Part shown: positions 25,587 through 38,325 of the stretch, piece by piece
Layout: the number at the start of each line of letters is the position of its first letter
Position numbering within the stretch: position 1 is the stretch's first letter
NCBI RefSeq assembly: GCF_004664715.2
Contig: NC_051072.1
Coordinates: forward strand, 43,321,642-43,385,641
Length of the DNA: 64,000 nucleotides
From: Peromyscus leucopus
Taxonomy: Eukaryota > Chordata > Mammalia > Rodentia > Cricetidae
Direction of reading: 5' to 3'
Made by a program: the position numbers and the translations under genes
The notes under the pieces: generated by a model
Databases searched by the model: none
What the model was told of the DNA's origin: nothing
What the model saw: only the letters and a program-made list of their open reading frames with translations

Positions 25587-25590
25587 AAAG
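25301..25590 (+). mobile_element. B2 SINE with (GAAA)n expanded tail
   Basis: 'ggggctggagaggtgcctca' to 'ctcttctggcatgcagggat' is a B2 body; the tail is about 26 GAAA units (25484-25590). A duplication 'ctagattctc' lies at 25291-25300 and 25591-25600. The Lys/Glu-rich ORFs here are artefacts. Confidence 0.92.
25412..25428 (-). promoter_or_regulatory. CTCF-like motif carried by the B2 SINE
   Basis: The minus strand reads 'gccagaagagggcacc', close to the CTCF core CCASYAGRKGGCRS. Rodent B2 elements are known to carry CTCF sites at this position. Occupancy cannot be judged from sequence. Confidence 0.5.
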
Positions 25591-25599
25591 CTAGATTCT

Positions 25600-26290
25600 C
25601 TCATACAATACACCCCACCACAGTTTCCCCTCCTTCCACTCCTCCCAGATCTCCCTCCCCCACCTTCCTTCTTGCCCAGAGCCACTTCCCCTTCATTTCC
25701 TCTTCAGAAAAGAGCAGGACTCCAAGAGAGGATAGCCAAACAGGATAAAACAAGATACAATAGGACAAGGGAAAAGCCCTCCTCTCTAGGCTGGACAGGG
25801 CTACCCAATAGGAAGAAAAGAGTCCCCAAAAAAGGCAAAAGAGTCAGAGGTACATCTGTTCCCACAGTTAGGGGTCCCAGGAAACCACCAAGCTGACAGC
25901 CATAACATATACACAGGGGACCTGGTGCAGAACCTTGCAGGACCCTGTGCTTGTGATTCCAGTCTCTGTGAGCCCATGTGAGCCCTGCTGAGTTGATTCA
26001 ATGGGCCATGGTCTCCTGTCCACCACCACTTGAAAGTAAGTAAAATTCAATTTCACTAAAAAGTAAAGCATGTATACTTAAAATTTAATATTGAACCTAT
26101 ATTTTAATACCCCATTTTAAAGCATTTTTTTGAAAAAAATTATGCAATATATTTTTGATCATGTTTTCCCCATCCCAGTTTCTCCCAGATCCTCTCCAAT
26201 CTCCTACCCATCCAATTTCATGTTCTTTTTTAAAACCAAAAATAAAAGAAACAAATAAAAAAACACACAAAACAACCCCACAAAAAATGA
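25600..26290 (-). mobile_element. LINE-1 3' UTR, antisense
   Basis: 'agagcaggactccaagagag', 'caagatacaataggacaagg', 'gacagccataacatatacac' and 'gagttgattcaatgggccat' follow a rodent L1 3' UTR in reverse, with further L1-end-like sequence ('tgatcatgttttccccatcc') at 26157. Confidence 0.7.
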
Positions 26291-26344
26291 AAATCAAGAT
26301 GGACAATGAATATTTCTAATTCTTGCTCATGATTCTTTTTTGAA

Positions 26345-26540
26345 GAAAAGTTGCATTTATTTATTTCCTTATCTTATGTGTATAAAGGGAGGGTACAGCT
26401 GCCAGCGCTTTTGTGGGGCTCAGAGAACATCTGGCAGGAACTGATTCTCTCCTTCCACCGTGTGGGTCTCTTATATCAAGTAGTCTTCAGCGTTGAACAG
26501 CAATCATCTCTACCCACTGAGCAATCCACTCATACTTCTT
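26345..26540 (-). mobile_element. Old B3/B2-family SINE, antisense
   Basis: 'ttctctccttccaccgtgtg' followed by 'catctctacccactgagcaa' matches the antisense B3 layout (tail left, head right). Confidence 0.5.
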
Positions 26541-27339
26541 AAAAGCACTGCAGTGACTTAGATTTTATCTTGAGCTATGGCTTTAAAAAATATCAATAGT
26601 GAGAGACATAAAGCATTGTAGAAAGAAAATAAGCTGGCAATCACTACATAATGCATTATGATCAAAATTAAATGGAATGTTCTGTGTCAGGCATTTTATA
26701 AAGTGTTCCTTGCCTAAAGCATGCTAACTAGCAAATAGGTACCTGTTTCATCTCATTAAACCCGTTGCTGAAGTTGTCCCAAAAGCTGCAGCAGGGTTTT
26801 TCCACAGAGGAGTGTCCCTCAATGTCATCTGTTGGGATTCCAGAGAAAGCAGTTCCAGACTCCAGGCTGTACTGTACTCTCTACAGCATCCATTTGGGAC
26901 CTTACAGAATGCTACAGCTTTGCTCAGAATGGGCAATGAGAGAAAAGCATGTTGTATCTAGACTGGAGGGATAGGCATGGCCACTCGAGTGATCTAGGAA
27001 AGGAATTTTTCTATGGAAGATTTAAGGAATTCTGGCTCAGAGCCAGGACCAGTTTTTTTTAAGTGTTTGGGTGCTAACCAAAACACCTTTTTCAGTGCTG
27101 GTGGGGAGTGCTGAAAGTCCCCGCACAGGTTTAATCCTGCTGTCCAATCCCGTAGCTGGCTGTATCAGAGAGGACTCCAGACAGCGATTTTTGGGTCAGG
27201 ACACAGCATAGGGGAGCTGGGGTCTCTAGTAAAAGATGGTTTTTCCTTCTCTAAACTTGTCGCTTTTGCTGTGCGGGTTTAGAAATCAGACCTCCCTGAT
27301 GCAGCCTGTCATTCTGAAAATTATTGCTGTTCCCCACAG

Positions 27340-27474
27340 ATGCAAAGAAGCCAAGAGGCAGCAAGCAGACAAGCCAGCGAAGAGCAAATAGGTAGTCTTC
27401 GCTGTTGGAAATGTAGAGAATGCATTGCCAGTTCTGGGTGCTTCATGAATTATCTTGAGACTCAAGTGATAGAG
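27340..27474 (+). CDS. Rnf180: Rnf180 coding exon 1: start codon and first zinc-knuckle cysteines (residues 1-45)
   Basis: The acceptor 'gttccccacag' ends at 27339, so the exon opens directly on ATG; the donor is 'atagag|gtgagt'. The exon encodes 45 residues beginning [10 protein letters not shown] and containing [15 protein letters not shown], with C22, C25, C28 and C34. Human RNF180 as I recall it has the nearly identical [15 protein letters not shown] at the same place, which fixes the identity. C22 and C25 form the first half of a zinc-binding module completed by the next two exons. The first 20 residues are poorly conserved and polar, with no signal peptide. The reading frame is shorter than 60 codons, so simple ORF scans miss it. 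The start context is weak (C at -3 if exon 1 ends at 1518). Confidence 0.93.
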
Positions 27475-28514
27475 GTGAGTTTCTCTGGCTTCAAGAGTTT
27501 CAGAGTGTAGAAACACTGGAGGCGCACCCATGCACGCACACCTACTCCTCCACACCTGAACCTATGACAAACACCTCTAAAATCTGATGCATTTCAGTGG
27601 ACAGAAACCTAAACTTTCTCACTCCAGCGTTTTATTGGATATACTTTGTATAGAATCAAACTTGTTTCCAGCTTGATAACTTAATTAGCTCTAATAGGAA
27701 CCAATTCACGACATCCATTTCCAGGACCCCAGCAGTCTGTTTTGCCCGTTTCAGACAAGACATTCTCCCACACCAAGGCACCTGCTGTAGTGATGTGTCT
27801 CCAGAAGCCGGTATCGCCTGTCCTTGCCGTTCCTTCAAATGAAACAAAATCACATGCGTTCTTTTTGACTTGTATTTTGCCCAGCGTCAGATTTGACAGT
27901 TTCACTTAGGTGCTGTGTGCAGCAGTTTGTTGAACTCTGTGTCACTTGTGAATATGACAGTTACCTTTTAGGAGTGTGACAGTTACCGTTGTTTTCTACT
28001 GAGGGACCTTTATACTTCCTCCACTTTGAGATTATATGTGTTTATTGTCTTATGCTATGGAAATTTGTATAAAGGTCTTTCTCTTGTTGTCATTATTTTA
28101 GATGTGTACATGGAGATGAGTATCTTAGCCACAGGGTAGGCGTACTTTTAATTTTTTAACAAATTGCTGCTAGTTTTCCCAAGTGAGCATTCACCATCAG
28201 TAGCGGTGACAGAGAACTCTAGTTGCTCTAGAACTTTCATCATTGTGGTTTATCCATTCAGGCAGATGAGCAGGGGCATACCATTAGGATTGGCTTTGCA
28301 TTTTTTTTTTGTTAGCTAATGATGGAAATTACTTTTTTTCATACACTTAATTGATTCAAAGACATTTTAGAGCTACATTGTTTATGTTTATATTATTTAC
28401 ATTTTTATTATTTATTCATTAGCATAGCTCTCTGAGGAAGACAATCTGTTATAAATATAAGAAGACTGAGACCCCAAGGATAGGTAATTTGGCTCAACTT
28501 GACAGTGTGTCTAG

Positions 28515-28735
<221 letters not shown>

Positions 28736-29000
28736 AAGATGTGGAAGGGACGGATGCAGAACGTCAAGCAGGTGCTAATGCTTGCAGACCTTTAATGTTT
28801 AAAGCAGGCCCGTGCAGCCTGGCCTGAGAGAGCTGTGGTAGGGAGGGGAGCAGGCTAGTACCTGCCCTGGTGCCTGGTGAAAGGCTTCCCAGAAAAATCT
28901 GGAAATACATAGGCATACGTATATACATGTGTTTTTAGCTATTTCAAAAATGCAATTGGTGAACTGGAAAATCTACCCCTTTTAAGAATATAACCCTGTA

Positions 29001-29161
29001 GCCGGGCAGTGGTGGCGCACGCCTTTAATCCCAGCACTCGGGAGGCAGAGCCAGGCGGATCTCTGTGAGTTCGAGGCCAGCCTGGGCTACCAAGTGAGTT
29101 CCAGGAAAGGCGCAAAGCTACACAGAGAAACCCTGTCTCGAAAAACCAAAAAAAAAAAAAA
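29001..29161 (+). mobile_element. B1 SINE, young, with 17-bp target-site duplication
   Basis: Near-consensus cricetid B1 from 'gccgggcagtggtggcgcac' to 'accctgtctcgaaaaacc' plus poly-A. The duplication 'aagaatataaccctgta' is at 28984-29000 and 29162-29178. Confidence 0.97.
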
Positions 29162-31730
29162 AAGAATATAACCCTGTAATGTTTTATTGTTCAACTACCA
29201 CCACCAAACAGTTTAGGAACTTTATGACATCCAGAAGTTCCTCATGCCCATCTGTCCTGTCCCAGCAGCCTCCAGTCCGACTTTTGTCTCCATGGATTAT
29301 TTGTGTAATGTATATGTGCATTCTTTATAAAAGTATATGTAAGCTATCAAAACTATCTTACAGAATGATATATTTATATAAAAATTAGGGTTTTACATTA
29401 ATTTTTCATATACTAAAATATATCTGGATATGCTGCTACTAGAGAAACACAAAATGTTCAGAAGTACTAAATAAGTAATAAAGCATTTTAAGATTATACT
29501 AGTGGATGAAAGACACCACCCAGGTAATCAGGCCAGAAAGAATATGAAAAAATCATCAAAAAAGTAAAGGAATCACATGACCCAACAATCATTTTAACAA
29601 ATATCTGTTGGTTGTGTTCATGGTAGCCACTGCATTAGCACAGGCTGGTGATGGAAAAGAGTCAAAACCCGTTTACTTACTAGAGTGAGTGTTGGAGTGG
29701 TCCTTAGTTCTCTTCCCTAAACTCTACACTCTGATACCTGCCCCTCTACAGGTATCAGGCCGCAATCACTGATCAACAGTATCTTTGTTAAAACCAAGGA
29801 CAGCTTCAACTCTGACGAGGGTCTGTGTATAAGGACATAACAGTGTTATGTCATCTCTGCACACACACACAGGAGGCAATCCTCTCGAGTCATGCGATAT
29901 TGAAATGCGCACCAAAGGCAATATCTGGTCTTCTGGATCACCCCATTCATCACTAATCAGCAGCCCCCTTTTCAGGGTATGGGTTGTTTATCCCTCAGTT
30001 TCCACTGGTGGTGCATCCTGGCTTTCATGGCTCTCTTTCCAGCACTCGTTTTTCTATTTGTGATCTTGTGTTGTGCACATTGAGCTCACACACATTCTGG
30101 GCCCTGCTCTCCCTTCCTCTCCACACACAGACAGCGGTCACATGTGTGCTCACCGCGCCAGCAAAATTAAACAGCTACCTAGCAATTTGTCAAGGTCACA
30201 TAGTAACCCACAGTGCAAGGACCCGGGCCTGGTCAGTTTGGCTGAAATGTAAGCTTCCTGAGTTCCTGTGTTGGTGCTGCGATGGTACTGTATCCGGAGG
30301 TGGGGCTTGTAGGGTAATTAAGCGAAAATAAGTCATGGAGATAAGACTAACCCAGCAGGTCTGTGGCTTTATAAAAGCAAGAGAGAGTATGGAGGGGAAA
30401 GGAAAAGGTAGTTTTAGTTAGCTATCTGCAAGACAGGAAGAACCCTCACCTAAGAGTGAGATAATTGGGTGCCCTGACTTTGGACATTTAGCCTCTGAAA
30501 CAATACAAAAGTATGTTTCTGTTGTTTAGTTCCTTCAGTTTATAGAATTTTATTACAGCAGCCTGAGCGGATCCACCACAGGTCATATTAGAGGTACCAG
30601 AAGTTTGAGACCAACACAAGAGTGATTATCTGCCCTTATGAAGTTTCCAGGATTTATCACTCACTATTAATATGGTATGAATACTATATTAATATAATCA
30701 ATTCTTCTATAATTGTAGATCCACTATAATAAACATCAATAGTTTAAATTTCTGTTTTAATTTTGAATTTTTATTCTTTACCAATCATAGAAATATTAGC
30801 TATTAGTCAATCAAAGAAGTGTTCAGTTACCTGTAGAATTGGCAAAAGGAAAAGTATAGGGCATGGTAAGAATGGGAGATTGGCAGAGTTCTAGGTCTGT
30901 CTGCAAGAGAAGGCTTCCTCGGGAACTGAGTAAGTGAAGGCAGGTAGGACACAGAGCATGGAAACCTTTGGCACCAGCATGCTCAGAGTCCCTGTGGTCA
31001 GTCCCCAGCACCAAAAGTGGCTGCTGTACTAGCGCTCAGGGTTAAACAGGGCCTTACCAAGACATGAAGCCAGACAGATGGACCGTGGTCAGCTTTTACG
31101 TCAAACTAAAGAGTTTGATCTGTGTCACAAGAGACAAGAAGTCACTGATAGGGCATGACACGGCCTTTGAATTTTACAAAGGTCTTCTTGATTGTAGTGA
31201 GAGGAGTGTGTAAAGAAAGGAAGCAGGCATGGCTGCATGTGCCTCTCTCCCCTCTCCCTCCCCCACCTCCAGCTCCATCTCCTGGCCTCTTCTCCTTCTG
31301 ATCCTTTGATCGGAGCTTCTCACCCTTGAAATAACCTTTCAGGATACACATTGAAAAACAGAGTCCAAAGAATTTTGGGTCTCTTAAATTAGTAACCCTT
31401 TAAACATTTGATTAATAACAAATAACAATGCTAAGTGATGGTCTTGCTACAGAGTTTGTCCCTGGGTCTGCACAGCTGTAGTAGTTAATCAGTATGGGTT
31501 ACTCATTTTTAATGAATTTGATGAGATAGTGTTACTGCTTACACTTTAAAACCAAGTTTTGTAAACATGTTTCAGAGATGATGGTATTAAATCATCAACG
31601 TTTAAACATGGAAACCATACAATGTAATTTTAAAAATTAAGTCCCATTCAATGATGAAAACTAACACACATCGTGTATAGGCAACTGAAGCCATTCCTTC
31701 CTCAGAAAATAAAATGTAAATGAGGTGCAC

Positions 31731-31747
31731 TAGCGCCCCCTGCTGCC
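31731..31747 (-). promoter_or_regulatory. Strong CTCF-type motif in intron 2
   Basis: The minus strand reads 'ggcagcagggggcgcta', a near-ideal match to the CTCF core with its flanking TA. It lies in sequence I do not recognise as a repeat, so it is a better candidate for a conserved site than the SINE-borne one. Binding is inferred from the motif only. Confidence 0.6.
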
Positions 31748-32567
31748 TGAAGAAATTATTTTCTTTATAAGCATTCTGCCAGCTTTATGCAAAATTAGCT
31801 TGGGGTTTGGGGGCTTTTGTTGTTGATGTTATAGATGTTTTGTTTTGTTTTTTTCTTCTCCTCTCTCCTTTCACGTCTCACTTGATTAAAAAAAATGATA
31901 ATGTCATTATTTCATCCAACCTTATAAATTGACAACAATATTCATCACATAACATTGATCATAATCCTAACAAACCATCATCCACTCACTCTAATGTTTG
32001 GAATCTTAGTGAAAATAGCCTTTTCTAGACTTTAAGTTCCTTATTACTGAGGAGATAATATGTTTGCTGTTTAAAAGGCCTTAAATTCCTCTAGTCAGGC
32101 TGCTTCTGATTCCATCATTCTTTTAAGTTGATTTTTTTGGTTTGGAATACAAAATGGTGGGCTTCATTGTGACATTTCCAACATGTGCATAGCACTGTCC
32201 TTTCCTTGTTCTTGTCCACACCATTATGCTTCCAACTCTTTTTTCCCACTGGAATCTGCTTCCTGTCCTCCAGACATTCCCCATCCAACTTCCATGTCAC
32301 ATGGGAATGCACATGCACCCGCACAGGCACACGCGGGCACTAGCATGGAAGAGTAACTGTCCTGGTAAACCATGTTTGATTTTAATAATAGTCCAAATTA
32401 AAGTGGTTTCATAGGGATGCCATGAAGCAGAAATAGCTAATGGAACTTCCTCCCAAATGCACCTTTCCATATACATTAGTCTGTCATTTTGGCTAATTTA
32501 GAAGTAAGTTTTAGGTTTGCTTTTTAAGAGTGTTGGAAAAAATGCCAGCGCTTTAAATGTACTCAGG

Positions 32568-32647
32568 CAGGAGGTACAGGTTAGTGCATGAAATACAGGT
32601 TAGTACAGGAGGTAGAGAGGTTAGTACAGGAAATACAGGTTAGTACA
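32568..32647. repeat. Short tandem repeat, about 2 units of 40 bp
   Basis: The block 'aggaggtacaggttagtgca' plus 'tgaaatacaggttagtac' is repeated as 'aggaggtagagaggttagta' plus 'caggaaatacaggttagtac'. Each unit itself holds two copies of 'aggttagt'. Confidence 0.75.
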
Positions 32648-33850
32648 TGGCCCTAGAATCTGCAGCGATTACTGCTGCAGGAGAGAGCAGCAGGAAACTC
32701 ATTGTCTAAGAACACAGATTCTGAAGCTGGACTGGCTGGCTGGCAATCCTTGCATTATTATCAGTATGTGACCTTGACAAGTTGCTGAAAAGTTGTTTAA
32801 TTTTACTTGTTTCAGCATTCTTACCTATGACATGGAAAAATGCTTAAAGCAATTCCCGGGGCATAGTGAGCATAATTATCTGCTGCTTAATAAAAATCAT
32901 CAGAACGTGTACTGTAAAGCTTCATCTGTGTACAGCCATGGATTGATACTTGTTCATGTAGGAACATTCAGGAAGCATCTAATTACTTAACAGTGGGTGA
33001 TGGTTTCTTAGGATTATGATCGATGTTATCTGATGAATATTGTTGTCAATTTATAAGGTTGGATGAAATAATGACATTTGTATAATGAAATGACACATGA
33101 GAGCTTCACAGCAAAGTTCCTGACACGTTAATTAATCTCCTTACCAAGTGTGTGTGGTCAACACTTCATCCTGTGATTCATAGATATTTTCAGGCTGACT
33201 ACCATTAACTAACTTTAAAGTCAATAGTCTGTTTTTATTTTTACCAGTGTGGAATTTTTATTTCATTTGTTCCTTCTTTCATTTTATCCTTTTTGCTAAT
33301 ATATAAACAATCTTAAAAGTCGGAGCAAATTCTGGGTTCTGTAATGAAAAGGTGATGTTATTTGTCAATTCCAATTTGCATTAATCTGTAGGAGGCTCTT
33401 AAGACTCATTAGTTGTACTAATCTGTGCAAGTATCACCTTCTAATGGGAAGAGCTCAAGAGCCCAGATGTCTTTCAAAGTTAACTCCATTCTCCACAGCC
33501 TCTATACTTCATACTTTCATTTTGTTTCAAAGGCCAAGTATTTTTGGGAAACTACGATGTTGGCTTCTTTGGGTCACTTCCAATGATTTTCCAGAATTTT
33601 TTATAAACAGATTAAAACTTTATTTAATGGTTCATGGCCCATACAGAAGCAAATCGTTAATAATTTCAATTTTTAAACGAAAACTTTCTAACAGTGTAGA
33701 AAAGTGAAAGCATGTTTACCGTTATCCGTGTACATTTTGGTAATCTTCAGTGGAAAAAAAAAACAAAATAAACTTCTAAACCAAAGTGACTGGGGTTGGT
33801 AAAGATGACAGTGAGTGTTGGAAAGCGACAGGCCAGTGCCAAGCAGGTGT

Positions 33851-33906
33851 CTTCCTTCCTTCCTTCCTTCCTTCCTTCCTTCCTTCCTTCCTTCCTTCCT
33901 TCCTTC
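33851..33906. repeat. (CTTC)n microsatellite
   Basis: About 14 units in a row, with no SINE body next to it, unlike the one at 22274. Confidence 0.95.
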
Positions 33907-35199
33907 ATTCATTCAGAATGTTTGTATCCACTGTGTTTCAGGCACTGTCGTATGATCTGAGGGTGCAATGACTGCTAAGTACATAGTCCATGCAGTTTAC
34001 CACTCAGTGAGATTTGGACCTTGTAACTAAAGAAAGAATTTATATTAAGAATTTTCTGGAAAATTTTGTTCCCAGCATGAACAAAATAAAATTATTCCTC
34101 AGTTGTTAGGATATGGAGAAAACAAAATTACAGTCATCTTTCATATCTCTGGGAGATTAGTTTCTGGACCCTATACAAATATCAAAATGTACAGATGCTC
34201 ACAGCCCATATACCTGTTTGCACATAACCTTGTGCATCTTCGTGTATACTCTAAATCATCCCTGGCTTGCTTCTAATATCCAATATAATTTAAACTATGT
34301 AAACAGTCATCATATGACATTTTAAGGAATAAATTACTGTACTTGTTGATGCATTTTTTTATGGTTCATTGGATCTATGAATTTGGACACCGTCTATGCA
34401 GAGAATAATTTATTTAGAAAATAATAATGAAATAATAATGTACTCGGGAATGTACTTAGAGATGAATTTTTCTATCTGGAATAAAGTATTTATGATGAGG
34501 CAATCCTATAGATACTAACAGGAAACTGTGAGTATTTAAAATGTAGAACAAAGTAAACATTAAAACAACTACAAACCTCTTTTTTGGGGTTTTTGTTGGT
34601 TTTTTGTTTTGGTTTTTGCTTGTGTATTTCACCTGTGACAGTAGCTTTCTCAAACTTCTGACTGAAATATTTTGGAATTGTAGAAGATTCTCAGATTTAT
34701 GATTTTTTTCAATCATCTTAAATGACATGTGACTTAGAGAGATGCTGCTAACTATGACTGGACCATCACTGCATAGTGTTCATGATCAGAATTTAAAGTG
34801 CTGGAAAAGGCAGGTATACAGACACACAAAACCAGATTCAAACACTATTCAAGATTCTTAACTTCCCTTCATAGAGAATCATCAAACACGTTTAGTTTAC
34901 AGTCACTAGGTTTGGAAAGAAGTGAATAAATGCTCAGGCATCCAGGTGCCTCTGATGTTGGTGACATGGGAACTATGTCCAGGGAAACACTGTTCTGGGG
35001 TAGCCCTTAAGCAGACTCCTGATCTTGACCCAAATTATTTTCCTGAGTGCCACTTGTATTTTCTCCAGAATTTGCTGGAGGTTGTTGTCCAAGGACTACA
35101 GAACGTCACACCCACAGATATCTTGGATTAAAGTTTTAAGCGCTAGAATTATCAGTGAATAAACAATGCTATAATTTTTTTCCTGGGGGTGGGGTGGTA

Positions 35200-35605
35200 C
35201 ACCTGGTTGTTAGGATTCTGTTTTCTCCTCCAGCTGCATGACCGCATGTGTGCAGTTCAGTAGCTTAGCAAGGGGTCTTACGTCTTATGTCATCCATGCG
35301 CTGTCTGATTACATAATATGCACGTGGTCACGCAATCTGCACATGCGTGGCGTAGCTCCATAAGCCCACATGCGCATGTGCAGGGAAATCCTTAAAAAGC
35401 CCGTCACAGATTCCTCCCCTCTCTTCTGCTCTCTGCTCCTCCCCCCTCTCTCTCCCTTCTCCTCACATGTCTCTTCCACAGACCTGGCCACTCTCTTCTG
35501 CCCCCCACCCCCCATAAATCTCTGATACTGGGTTTTGTGATACCTCTTGACCTTTCTCGCATGGTAACAGTGCCGAGTGCTTAAAACCAACACTGGTAAC
35601 ATCTA
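35200..35605 (+). mobile_element. Probable solo ERV LTR
   Basis: It starts near 'ggttgttaggattctgtttt', then 'acatgcgcatgtgcagggaa', 'tccttaaaaagcccgtcaca', a long CT-rich stretch, 'cataaatctctgatactggg' and 'aaccaacactggtaaca'. This is the U3-R-U5 layout of rodent class II LTRs (upstream promoter, CT-rich R, poly-A-like signal, CA end). I could not confirm a clean duplication, although 'ctataatt' occurs at both sides. Confidence 0.5.
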
Positions 35606-36239
35606 TAATTGTATTATAGTTGTTATGAGTGTAAGGAAAAGGATTCAAATGTGTTTTCTTATTTTTATGTAGTTTGCTTGCTATTGAATGAGCAAGTAAG
35701 GGACCCACTGTGACTTGAAGTGTTTCTCTCAATAAAATTCAAGGTGTATTTTCTTGAGATATTTGAAAGAACCTGCAGGGCTTTCTGCCCCCAGTGGTTT
35801 TAGCTTGTGGCCCACTAGCCTGGTGTGGAAGGGCAGCAGTTCTAGACTGCAGTTCTGCAAACCTTAGGGGCTGTCAAGTTAGAGGACTTTGCCAACTGCA
35901 TTACGTCTCAACATTCTTGTCTTTGGGGCTGGGTCAGCTACTCCCAGCCTGTGAAATTTCCTCCTCTGTCACTTTGCTATGGATGAGAAGTTGGTTCCAG
36001 GATCCCACATAGATACCGTGCTCTACAGGTACTTATAGTCTGTGTGTACAATGGCATAGTATTTGCATATAACCTGTCTCTATCCTCCTGTGTATGAGAT
36101 CATCTTCAGATTAGTTCTCAGTGGTCCTAATTTTATGGCTTTGTAGGTTTTGCTCTCTTGTAGCTGAATTCTTGGTTGTCTTTGAAACATTCTAATTGTT
36201 GAAGGAAGAAGTTACTTGCTTATTGTTTATTTATTGAGT

Positions 36240-37480
36240 GTGACAGCAAAGTGTGCCATGTGAGTGGGAGTGCTCAGCAGATGCTCCTCATATCATGGCA
36301 GACAGTAGACAGAGAAGAGGACTGGCTGGAACCTTCAAAGTTATGCCCCTAAGGACCCACTTCCTCGAGAAGTTCCTCCTCAAGTTTCCAGAGCCTCCCC
36401 CCAAAGCGCCACCTGCTGGGTGCCAAGGTTCAACATAGGAGCCTTGGTGCTTTTTGTGCCCACCTCAATCCAGGCTCTTTTCAAACATCCAATACAACCG
36501 TTCCTTCCCATTAACTCCAAAGTCCTAAGGCAGTTCACCTCCACTTCCAACTTGGAAAGCCCAGTCTCAGGTAAATCAGATGTAGATGAGATTAGAGCAC
36601 AAGCTCCTCCAGATGGGAGCCCGTGAGATCAGAATAAGCTCTGTGCTTCTAAAATACAGTGGCCAGGCAGGCATAGGGAAGACAGACTCATTTGAAAAGG
36701 AGAAAACAGGATACCTGGCCCCAAGTAGGTATGAAATCCAACAGGCCTGGGGGGTACTGCATTTTACAGGGGGAACACTACATTCTTTGACCCTATTCTG
36801 TGCAGGGGAGGATCCAGAAGCCTCCGCAGCCCTGCTCTGATGGCTTGTCTGGATGACTCCATGTCTGCAGGGTTAGATACAGAAACCTCCGAATCCTGGC
36901 CCTGATGACTTGCCTAGGTTTTGGCGGTGCAGCAGTTCTTTCGGATTCAAGTCTTCCTGCCGGCAGCTCTCCTGGAGTTGCGTGCTAATAGCTTTTCTGT
37001 ATTTGTGTCTGGGGTCTCAAGAGTGAACCCACTCCCATAGATTCAGTCTACGATGACCCCCACCCCCCATGCCAAATTCTTGGAATGCTCCCATGCCGTT
37101 GGCTACATCCCTTGGAATCTAGGTGGAGAGGCTACATCCTTTGGAATCTAGGTGGAGAAAGCCTTTGCTGCATAGCTCTTGGATTCTGTGAGTAGCACAC
37201 AAATACCACCGAAATGTACAACTTTCAGACTAACAATCTGGGCTGCACAAAGACTGGAGACGTTGTACCAGAATGCAGGGAGCGGAGACTCAACAATGGC
37301 AGAAGCCTGGGTGTTTCAGGTGTCATTCTGGATACCTCCTCAAGGTCCTAGCTCGTCTTGAAAACTCTGGAACGGCCTTCAGCATCATTCTCTCTTTGTG
37401 TGCTCAAGAGGAAAGTCCATTTTCCATCCTTCCATATTAGTTTCCTTAGAAGAGGTCACTTAGTCTCACTGGTTGGGTCT
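36240..37480 (+). mobile_element. ERVL/MaLR-like or related LTR-retroelement interior
   Basis: A long moderately GC-rich repeat-like stretch with no intact frame. Phrases such as 'ttggcggtgcagcagttctt', 'gtctggggtctcaagagtga' and 'cccactcccatagattcagt' recall rodent MaLR interiors. A small tandem duplication 'ggctacatcc.ttggaatcta' is at 37101-37158. The left edge resembles the 'tttattgagtgtgacagcaa' start of a separate retroposon. Classification is tentative. Confidence 0.45.
36405..36420 (-). promoter_or_regulatory. CTCF-like motif in repeat-derived sequence
   Basis: The minus strand reads 'cccagcaggtggcgct', matching the CTCF core. It sits inside the ERV-like region, so it may be a transposon-spread site. 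Confidence 0.45.
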
Positions 37481-38010
37481 GGGAGTCGCGCGAATATTGG
37501 TGAGGCCACCGGAGTTAGTTGAGCAGAAGCAACTTCATTCCATCACCACAGGGTACCAGAACTTCTAACTAGTTAGGGACACAGGCAGGTCGGGATCTGT
37601 ACTGTGACCCCAAACAGAGGGAGTAGGTCCTTTTTAAAGCAAAAGCCACACGTATATCTGTGGCTGGCGGGGAGGAGGGCTGGGGTGATATAAGAAAAGG
37701 AATTTTTACAATTTGAGGTTAAATCCTGGGCCACGGTACATTCTGGGAATTTACAACTTGTGATAACAGCAAGGTGTTTTCTCAAGCTTAACGGGGGTTT
37801 GTAGAAGCTTGCTTACACAAGTCTGTGGTTGTTTTAACACAGCTCTTGGCACAGCTAGTGTCTTGTCTTAATTTTTAACCAACTGTTCTCCCTGTGGCTG
37901 AGAATACAGGGCAAGGCTCAAGCAATAGAGGAAGCTGGGTAGGTGGGCTCATGCTCAGACTCTCTCTGGGCCCTTAACCTCAGAGATTCCTTGCCTGTCT
38001 GTCATTTCCC
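37481..38010. mobile_element. Possible LTR following the ERV-like region
   Basis: The segment adjoins the retroelement interior, opens with a GC-rich part ('gggagtcgcgcgaatattgg') and contains no frame. I infer an LTR from position only. Confidence 0.25.
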
Positions 38011-38164
38011 TTTCAGTGCATTTTCAGTGCATGCAGTTGGAAGAAGCCTTGCAGCATCTTGAATGCTTTGCTGCTTACATACCTTTATTTTCTCCTGTCA
38101 AATATCCCAGTTTGTCACACTTACATTCTGCCTTGCCTAAAGATGGACTCAGGTCAGCCAGATT

Positions 38165-38325
38165 CTTTGGCATTTTTTTTTTTTCCCAAGGAAAGCTTTT
38201 GGTAGTACTTGTTTGGGTTTTAATTTTTTTAAAAAAAAAACAGGCCTATTTTAGCCTCAAGTGCTATCCTCCTGCCTCAGACTCCCTAGTGCTGGGTTTC
38301 CAGGCACTTACCACCAAGCCTAAAT
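38165..38325 (-). mobile_element. Old antisense B1-like fragment
   Basis: 'cctcaagtgctatcctcctg', 'cctcagactccctagtgctg' and 'ggcacttaccaccaagccta' follow the antisense 7SL-derived SINE order after a T/A-rich tail. Confidence 0.5.

Larger units (their letters stand above)
1519..27339 (+). other. Rnf180: Intron 1 of Rnf180 (about 25.8 kb)
   Basis: This intron contains no convincing coding exon. It is filled with interspersed repeats, listed separately, and unique AT-rich sequence. Stretches where I see nothing notable are 2740-4040, 4140-7755, 8900-9890, 15550-16890, 18370-20030, 20720-21830, 23260-24080 and 26550-27330. Short ORFs in these stretches have no recognisable domains. Confidence 0.7.

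Noticed and set aside
25362..25896. Lys/Glu/Arg-rich and Phe/Leu-rich ORFs up to 137 codons
   Set aside because: They translate the (GAAA)n tail of a B2 SINE and the following antisense L1.
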